Shown: positions 1 through 4,293 of the stretch, one piece after another
Position numbering within the stretch: the stretch's first letter is position 1
Layout of the letters: each line of letters begins with the position of its first letter
Translations under genes and position numbers: made by a program
The notes under the pieces: generated by a model
Seen by the model: the letters and a program-made list of their open reading frames with translations, nothing else
Told to the model about the DNA's origin: nothing
Database searches by the model: none
Origin: Patulibacter sp.
GTDB taxonomy: Bacteria > Actinomycetota > Thermoleophilia > Solirubrobacterales > Solirubrobacteraceae
DNA length: 5,608 nt
Direction: 5' to 3'
Assembly: GCA_023268575.1 (NCBI GenBank)
Contig: JALRCL010000112.1
Coordinates: forward strand, 1-5,608

Positions 1-739
1 CCGGGCTCGCGGACCCGTCGATCACGGCGAGGTGCGCGGCGCGCAGCTCCGCCGACGGGCGGGCGCCGAGCTGGGCGTCGAGGCGCAGCCGGACCTGCTC
101 GTAGGCGTCCAGCGCCTCGGCCGCGCGGCCCGCGGCCGCCAGCGCGCGCATCCGCTGCGCGGCGAGCCGCTCGTGCAGCGGGTGGTCGGCCGTCAGCCGG
201 TCCAGCTCCGGGACGAGCGCGGCGCCGGACCCGAGCGCGAGGTCGGCCTCGATCCGGTCGGCCGTGGCCGCGAGCCGCAGCGCCTCCAGCCGGTCGGCGG
301 CGGCCGCGGCGAACCGGAGGGCGCCCGCGAGCTCGCCGAGCGCCGGCCCCCGCCAGGTCGCGAGCGCGTCGCGCAGGATCGCGGCGGCGGTCGCCGCGTC
401 CCCGGCCCGCAGCGCGGTCGCGCCGTCGCGGGCGGCAGCCTCGAAGGCCAGCGCGTCGACGTCCGCAGGGGCGACGTCGAGGCGGTAGCCGGCGGCCCCG
501 GAGCGCACCGCGTCGGCCCCCAGCGCCCGTCGCAGGCGCGAGACGAGCGCCTGCAGCGCGTGCCCGGCACCGGCCGGCGGTGACGCCTCCCAGATCGCGT
601 CGATCAGGCTGTCGCGCCCGACCTCCCGCCCCGCGTCGAGCGCGAGCCGGACGAGCAGCGCGCGCACCCGACCACCCGCGACGGGCACCGGGCGCTCGTC
701 GCGCCGCACCTCCAGCGCCCCGAGGATGGCCACGCGCAC
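1..739 (-). CDS. BTAD/SARP (AfsR-type) transcriptional regulator, N-terminal 246 residues; continues beyond the left edge
   Basis: This is the N-terminal part of a transcription factor with a winged-helix DNA-binding domain followed by a bacterial transcriptional activation domain. Residues 1-90 match the OmpR-like winged helix of SARP/AfsR proteins: a short strand (MRVAILGALEV), then LLVRLALDAGREVGRDSLIDAIW (residues 28-50), ALQALVSRLRRALG (61-74) and the wing GYRLDV (84-89). Residues about 93-240 are the helical BTAD repeat region, with the family hallmarks LHERLAAQRMRALAAAGR (188-205) and EALDAYEQVRLRLDAQLG (208-225). The frame stays open to base 1, so the C-terminus is missing; AfsR-type relatives often carry an ATPase and TPR region next. 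The start is GTG at 739-737, with AAGAG at 751-747 seven bases upstream; a second GTG at 733-731 is possible. It lies head-to-head with the plus-strand fragment near 833-1123. Its targets cannot be deduced. The family call is strong; the role is inferred. Confidence 0.9.
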   Translation of the reverse strand, partial: MRVAILGALEVRRDERPVPVAGGRVRALLVRLALDAGREVGRDSLIDAIWEASPPAGAGHALQALVSRLRRALGADAVRSGAAGYRLDVAPADVDALAFEAAARDGATALRAGDAATAAAILRDALATWRGPALGELAGALRFAAAAADRLEALRLAATADRIEADLALGSGAALVPELDRLTADHPLHERLAAQRMRALAAAGRAAEALDAYEQVRLRLDAQLGARPSAELRAAHLAVIDGSASP

Positions 740-832
740 GCGCCCACTCTTGCACGGGGCCCCGCGGTCATCCGCGCGTGGCGCGTCGCCGCGCTCCGAC
801 GACGACGAGGGCGTGCGGCCCCGCGATCGGAC
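740..832. other. Intergenic gap upstream of the regulator, with a short palindrome and repeat copies
   Basis: These 93 bases separate the regulator start from the first convincing codons of the plus-strand fragment. They hold a perfect 10-base palindrome, CGGGGCCCCG (755-764), 15 bases upstream of the regulator GTG. Two near-identical 12-mers also occur, GGCCCCGCGGTC (758-769) and GGCCCCGCGATC (817-828). I see no convincing -35/-10 pair on either strand: TTGCAC at 750-755 has no AT-rich partner. The plus-strand frame used by the fragment is open here, but it is rich in CGA and other codons unlike the coding part. The promoter of the regulator probably lies here, but only its position suggests that. 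Confidence 0.4.
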
Positions 833-1123
833 GGCCTGCCGCTCGCGTCGACCTGGGCGCAGACCGAGGAGGACTACGCGTTCGAGCTCACGACCGCCGA
901 CGGCCGCCGGTCGACGGTCACGGCGTCGATCGTCGGCGCCACCCGCTGCTCGTTCCAGGGCGCGGCCGAGCTCGTGATCGGCAACCACGCCGGCCCCGCG
1001 ATCGACCACGACGACGTCGACGCGTTCACGCGCTTCACGTGGGACGGCGAGGTCGGGTACGGCCTCACGGAGCGGACCGTCGACCGGACCGACCGATCGT
1101 CGTCCGGGACCGGTCGCGGCTGA
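833..1123 (+). pseudogene. 5'-truncated remnant, C-terminal end of a DUF7064-like protein
   Basis: This frame reads about 96 residues of strongly biased coding sequence, with G or C at almost every third position, and ends at TGA 1121-1123. It reads GLPLASTWAQTEEDYAFELT, then a strand pattern ADGRRSTVTASIV, and near the end FTRFTWDGEVGYGLTERT. The last motif resembles the C-terminal signature of the beta-rich DUF7064-type proteins of actinobacteria, which are often encoded near aminoglycoside/ecdysteroid-kinase-like phosphotransferases; that resemblance is from memory, not from a search. The frame is open back to 584 but has no ATG, GTG or TTG in the gap, and upstream it runs antisense through the regulator gene. 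Codon quality falls off before about 830. The N-terminal two thirds expected for the family are absent, so I read it as a deletion remnant. The left boundary is approximate. A small gene with a non-standard start is the alternative, but it is less likely. Confidence 0.6.
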
Positions 1124-1190
1124 CGGGTGGCTCCCGGTGGGAGGACCGAGCTGCGGGCCGTCCCCGGATCACGGAGGCGACGCCGTCGGA

Positions 1191-1237
1191 GCGGTCGCCG
1201 GCCGGGCGCTCGTGCGAGCGCTGGGGCCGGCGGTCGC
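1191..1237. terminator. Long GC-rich hairpin between convergent genes, probable bidirectional terminator without T-tract
   Basis: The inner arms GCGCTCG (1206-1212) and CGAGCGC (1215-1221) are perfectly complementary around a TG loop. The outer arms GCGGTCGCCGGCC (1191-1203) and GGCCGGCGGTCGC (1225-1237) also pair, with two G-T wobbles at 1194/1234 and 1195/1233. A small internal loop (1204-1205 against 1222-1224) separates the two stems. The hairpin starts 17 bases after the kinase stop on the minus strand and 67 bases after the TGA of the plus-strand fragment. In plus-strand RNA the wobbles pair as G-U; in minus-strand RNA the same positions are A-C mismatches, so the outer stem is better in the plus direction. 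No T-run follows on either side, which is common for actinobacterial terminator hairpins. Termination itself is inferred. Confidence 0.65.
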
Positions 1238-1254
1238 TGCCTCCCGCGTCGGGG

Positions 1255-2424
1255 TCAAAGGGCGTCGAAGGCGGCGAGGTCCTCGACCGCCGCCGCCGCG
1301 CGGCGGATGTTCTCCGTCGCGACGTCGTTGCGGACCGGACGGACCTCCTCGGGGATCCCGATCGGCGCCAGCCAGTACCCGAGCGCGTGGAAGAGCTGCT
1401 GACGGTAGGCCAGCCACGCGTCGTCGAACGTCGGCGCCTCGACGCCGGTCGCGGCCAGGCGCTCGAGGTACAGCGCGAGCAGCTCCTGCTCCCAGGCTCG
1501 CCGATCGCTCGTCGTCAGGCCGATCGCCAGCGCGTACGCGACGTCGAGCGCCCACTGGCCGCGGGCGAGGCACTGCCAGTCCGCCAGGCCCATCGTGCCG
1601 TCCGGCAGGGCGTACCAGTTGGCCAGGTGCGTGTCCTGGTGCAGGAGCGTCGGCGTCGCCGCGACGTTGAGCTCCAGCGAGCGCATCAGCCCGGCGTGCC
1701 ACTCCCCGCGACGGTCGTAGATCGCCGGCGGCAGGGCGGCGCGCGCGACCTCGAACCCGGCCAGGGTCAGCTGCTCCCAGGCTGCCGTGCTGTTGAAGTC
1801 GACCTGGTACTCGAGCGCGCTGCGGGCGATCGCCGCCGGCTGGTTCCCGGGGCCCCAGAACCGTCCGTGCGTCTCCGCCAGGAGGCCGACCATGCTCTCG
1901 GCCATCGACCGGTCGACGGGGAAGTCGAGCGCCGTGCCGAAGCGGGCGCCCTTCGTCTGCACGAGATCCTCGAGCAGGAGGAACGTCCGACACGACGGCT
2001 CGTCGAACCCGGCGTAGAACGCGCGCGGGGTCTCGACCGGGAGCGTGGGGCGAATCTGGTCGTAGAACGCCACCTCGCCCGCGGAGCTGCCGTTGATCCC
2101 GACGAGGCAGCGCGCCTCGACCGAGGGGGAGAACTTCGCGAAGAGCCGCTGCGGCAGACCGGCCTCGCGTCCCGCGTCGTTGTAGAGGATCGTCAGGCGC
2201 CGACCGGACGTCGTCCCGTCGTACTGCGACCCGTGCTCGAACGCGACCACCTCGGCGCCGTCGTGCGCACCGCACAGCACCGCGGTCAGCCACTCCACGG
2301 TCAAGGCGTCCGGCGTTCCCGGCACGTCCTCGGGGCCCCGCAGCGGCGGATGGCCGCGCTGCTCCTCCGCGAACAACCGCTGCACCTCCGCCTGGCGCGC
2401 AGCGACATCGATCGTACTTGTCAC
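1255..2424 (-). CDS. Ecdysteroid-kinase-like / APH-fold phosphotransferase, 389 aa
   Basis: This is a cytoplasmic small-molecule kinase of the EcKinase/CHK-like branch of the aminoglycoside-phosphotransferase fold, expected to transfer phosphate from ATP to a hydroxyl of a small metabolite. Visible motifs in order: the ATP-site lysine in LFAKFSPS (K97), the helix-C glutamate in AGEVAFYDQI (E117), the hinge motif LLLEDL (149-154), the catalytic loop LLHQDTHLANW (H262, D264, N269) and the metal-binding motif LADWQ (D282), followed by the family's typical WALDVAYALA. All core catalytic residues are present and the length is normal. The start is GTG 2424-2422, with AAGAGG (2435-2430) five bases upstream; the frame is open further, but an earlier start would overlap the oxidoreductase and lose this good site. 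It is co-directional with the oxidoreductase, 109 bases downstream of it. No signal peptide or membrane segment is seen. The substrate is unknown; a hydroxylated lipid, sterol or isoprenoid is a guess from context. Confidence 0.9.
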   Translation of the reverse strand: MTSTIDVAARQAEVQRLFAEEQRGHPPLRGPEDVPGTPDALTVEWLTAVLCGAHDGAEVVAFEHGSQYDGTTSGRRLTILYNDAGREAGLPQRLFAKFSPSVEARCLVGINGSSAGEVAFYDQIRPTLPVETPRAFYAGFDEPSCRTFLLLEDLVQTKGARFGTALDFPVDRSMAESMVGLLAETHGRFWGPGNQPAAIARSALEYQVDFNSTAAWEQLTLAGFEVARAALPPAIYDRRGEWHAGLMRSLELNVAATPTLLHQDTHLANWYALPDGTMGLADWQCLARGQWALDVAYALAIGLTTSDRRAWEQELLALYLERLAATGVEAPTFDDAWLAYRQQLFHALGYWLAPIGIPEEVRPVRNDVATENIRRAAAAVEDLAAFDAL

Positions 2425-2429
2425 AGGAA

Positions 2430-2435
2430 CCTCTT
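2430..2435 (-). promoter_or_regulatory. Ribosome binding site deciding the kinase start
   Basis: On the minus strand AAGAGG is followed by a five-base spacer (TTCCT) and then GTG at 2424-2422. This spacing is standard and selects the GTG over the longer open frame that reaches back into the oxidoreductase gene. Confidence 0.7.
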
Positions 2436-2495
2436 CCCTCTCGCTCGTGCGGCGTCCCTCCCGCGGACGGACGCGCTCGTCTTCGCACTCTCGCA

Positions 2496-2530
2496 GCGGC
2501 CGGCGCCCCCGACGGACGCCGACCGGCCGC
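2496..2530 (-). terminator. Hairpin directly after the oxidoreductase stop, possible terminator or attenuator
   Basis: The arms GCGGCCGG (2496-2503) and CCGGCCGC (2523-2530) are perfectly complementary (8 bp). The stem can extend by two more pairs (2504/2521 and 2505/2520) across a bulged base at 2522, leaving a loop of about 14 bases. The hairpin begins three bases after the oxidoreductase TAG at 2536-2534 and lies about 70 bases upstream of the kinase GTG. There is no T-tract on the minus strand. It could terminate, attenuate, or protect the 3' end of the upstream message; the sequence cannot tell which. Confidence 0.4.
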
Positions 2531-2533
2531 GGC

Positions 2534-4210
2534 CTACCGGACCCCGGCCGGCGGGCGCGGCGCCGGCGCCTCGGGGGCCTGGACGCGCTTCCGCGAAGCT
2601 CCGCCGAGGGCCCGCTGCACGGCCGCGCGTCCCCGACGGCGACGCGTCGTGCGCAGGACCTCGCGCGCGGCGTTGCGTCCCGGCCAGCCGCTGAGGAACG
2701 CCATCGGCGCCGCACCGGCGGCGGTGTGCCAGACCCCGGGGATCGGACTGCGGTAGCCGGCCAGGGCCGGGATCGGCCGCCAGGGCCCCATCTGGGAGAG
2801 CACGACGTCGGCGTGCTCGTAGTTGCCCCGACTGACGTGGTAGCGCTCCTCGAAGTCGGTCGGCGCGGTGACGTGGATGTCGAGGATCGAGTCCTTGAAG
2901 CCCGGCGAGTAGGACTCGAAGATGTCGAGGCAGGTCTCGACGTAGCGGTCCTTCTCCGTCTCCCAGGTCTGGCCGTCGGCGAGCACGACCGGGGCGTTGA
3001 ATCCGTACATGTAGAACGTGTCGCCGTCGCTGCCCGGCGGCACGAGGGTCCGGTCGTCCATCGACGACTGGACGTGCTGGATCGGGATCTCGTCGCCGAA
3101 GTTCCCGGTCAGCGCCAGGTGCGCGGAGCGCTTGAGGTAGGCCATGTCGGGACAGAGCGTCATGCCCGAGAGGGCGCTGTCCTCGCGTCCCTCGTCGTAG
3201 CCGGGGTAGCGCGGCCGGCGCGACAGCGCGCCGTCGATCTTGAACTGCGACATGTTGGCGCGCAGCGTCGAGAGGCCGCGGACCTCCGCCAACGCGTCGT
3301 CCGGCACGTGGACCGGATCGAGGAGCTTCGTCAGCAGCGTGATCGGATCGACGGCGCCGATGACGTCGGCGGCGTGGAACTCGCGGCCGTCGACGAGCCG
3401 CACGCCCCGCGCCCGACCGCCCTGGATCACGATCTCCTCGACCTTCGCGTTGACGAGCACCTCGCCCCCGTGCGCCGTGACGCAGGCGGCCAGCGCCTGG
3501 GTGAACGCCCCGGTGCCGCCGACGGGGTGCCGGACGCCCCACTCGTGCAGGCCGGCCAGCAGCGCGAGATGGAGACCGCTGCCCGTCTCCCAGATCGGCG
3601 AGAAGCTCCCGAGCGAGTAGGTCGCCAGCGGGACCTTGACCTCGTCCCGCGTGAAGTACTCCTCGCAGATCGTCTCGATCGACGAGAGCATCACCCGCGC
3701 GCCGCGCTTGAGGCGCTTGCGCTGCCGGGCCGCCGTGGCGACCATCTCGAGCACCGCCGACGGCTTCGGGCGGACGGGGTTGCCCTGGAGGTAGGGCATG
3801 ATCGTCATCAGCGTCGTGGTGATCTCGTCCACGAGCTTGCCGTAGTTCTCCGCGTCCTTGCGCGAGTACCGGCGGATCTCGCCGATCAGGCGATCGCGGT
3901 CGCGCCAGTACGGCACGGTTTGGCCGTCCGGTCCCAGCCACGTGATCAACGTCTCGGGGTAGACCCACCGCAGACCGTGCTTGTGCAGCTCCAGCTGCGA
4001 GTCGACCGAGGGCTCCCACCCCGTGAGCAGGAACTCGGCCGAGCACGGATTGACCTTGAACCCCGGAGCGTTGGGCATCTCCATCGTCCAGGCGAGGCCG
4101 CCGACGACGTCCCGCGCCTCGAGCACGAGGACCTTCTTCCCGGCCTTCGCCAGGTACGCGGCGCAGGTGAGGCCGTTGTGGCCCGCACCGACGATGATCG
4201 TGTCGTACAT
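2534..4210 (-). CDS. PYROXD2/phytoene-desaturase-like FAD-dependent oxidoreductase, 558 aa
   Basis: This is a flavoprotein of the NAD(P)/FAD-dependent oxidoreductase family COG1233, closest in plan to PYROXD2 and carotenoid desaturases. The N-terminus is a textbook Rossmann dinucleotide-binding fold: DTIIVGAGHNGL (G8, G10, G13) and the ribose-binding E31 in VLVLEARDVVGG (27-38). HPVGGTGAF (228-236) and the following strand-helix region with GGEVLVNAKVEEI (248-260) match the second conserved FAD-domain block. The C-terminal FAD-contact block is present at about 492-519 (GVWHTAAG ... PGRNAAREVL) but lacks the usual HPGGG-like glycine run. A basic, proline-containing tail follows (520-558). The length is close to the family norm. 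The chosen start is ATG 4210, which places the Rossmann strand at residue 3; an ATG at 4267 would add 19 residues but has no ribosome site. The gene lies 83 bases after the MCE gene and 109 bases before the kinase. The substrate is unknown; a lipid, polyene or sterol is inferred. Confidence 0.9.
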   Translation of the reverse strand: MYDTIIVGAGHNGLTCAAYLAKAGKKVLVLEARDVVGGLAWTMEMPNAPGFKVNPCSAEFLLTGWEPSVDSQLELHKHGLRWVYPETLITWLGPDGQTVPYWRDRDRLIGEIRRYSRKDAENYGKLVDEITTTLMTIMPYLQGNPVRPKPSAVLEMVATAARQRKRLKRGARVMLSSIETICEEYFTRDEVKVPLATYSLGSFSPIWETGSGLHLALLAGLHEWGVRHPVGGTGAFTQALAACVTAHGGEVLVNAKVEEIVIQGGRARGVRLVDGREFHAADVIGAVDPITLLTKLLDPVHVPDDALAEVRGLSTLRANMSQFKIDGALSRRPRYPGYDEGREDSALSGMTLCPDMAYLKRSAHLALTGNFGDEIPIQHVQSSMDDRTLVPPGSDGDTFYMYGFNAPVVLADGQTWETEKDRYVETCLDIFESYSPGFKDSILDIHVTAPTDFEERYHVSRGNYEHADVVLSQMGPWRPIPALAGYRSPIPGVWHTAAGAAPMAFLSGWPGRNAAREVLRTTRRRRGRAAVQRALGGASRKRVQAPEAPAPRPPAGVR

Positions 4211-4215
4211 CCTCC
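4211..4215 (-). promoter_or_regulatory. Strong Shine-Dalgarno GGAGG abutting the ATG
   Basis: The minus strand reads ACGGAGGATG, so a near-perfect GGAGG ends on the base before the ATG of the oxidoreductase, with no spacer. This spacing is far below the usual five to nine bases. The only weaker alternative is AGAAAG, about nine bases upstream. The sole upstream in-frame start (4267) has no purine-rich site. Confidence 0.45.
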
Positions 4216-4238
4216 GTCGCTTTCTGCTGCTGTCAGAC

Positions 4239-4273
4239 CGGCCGAGCGTCCCAACCGGGACGTTCATCGGCCG
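4239..4273 (-). terminator. Two-part hairpin between the MCE gene and the oxidoreductase
   Basis: The inner stem CGTCCC (4247-4252) with GGGACG (4257-4262) closes a four-base loop AACC. The outer stem CGGCCGA (4239-4245) with TCGGCCG (4267-4273) is a perfect 7-bp match, and a small asymmetric internal loop lies between the two. The structure begins 20 bases after the MCE stop (4296-4294) and ends about 28 bases before the oxidoreductase ATG. No T-tract follows on the minus strand. It may be a terminator for the MCE transcript or an attenuator. The alternative ATG at 4267 sits in the stem. Confidence 0.5.
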
Positions 4274-4293
4274 TGAATCGGCGTGGCCCCCGC

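Noticed and set aside
750..755. TTGCAC as a -35 box
   Set aside because: There is no AT-rich -10 element at a suitable distance on the plus strand, and no gene with a start follows.
1081..1116. Inverted repeat CGACCGG / CCGGTCG at the end of the remnant
   Set aside because: It is a seven-base match with a 22-base loop in repetitive GACCG-rich sequence and is likely to arise by chance.
1169..2488. A 439-codon minus-strand frame shifted against the kinase
   Set aside because: It overlaps the kinase in another frame, is rich in Arg/Gly/Ala and carries none of the kinase motifs.
580..2694. A 704-codon open frame on the plus strand
   Set aside because: It is antisense to the regulator and kinase and is dominated by Arg, Ala and Pro without any recognisable fold. 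It is a by-product of high GC, where stop codons are rare.
2425..2715. An N-terminal extension of the kinase
   Set aside because: It would overlap the oxidoreductase C-terminus, is Arg-rich, and ignores the well-spaced AAGAGG before the GTG at 2424.
2421..4046. A 541-codon minus-strand frame shifted against the oxidoreductase
   Set aside because: It is a shadow frame of low complexity; the frame with the GxGxxG motif is the real one.
4211..4267. A 19-residue N-terminal extension of the oxidoreductase from ATG 4267
   Set aside because: There is no ribosome site, the ATG lies in a hairpin stem, and the Rossmann strand normally starts within the first few residues. It is kept only as a minor alternative.
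2447..4276. A 609-codon open frame on the plus strand opposite the oxidoreductase
   Set aside because: It mirrors a gene with clear Rossmann and FAD motifs, and its translation has no domain signature and unnatural composition.
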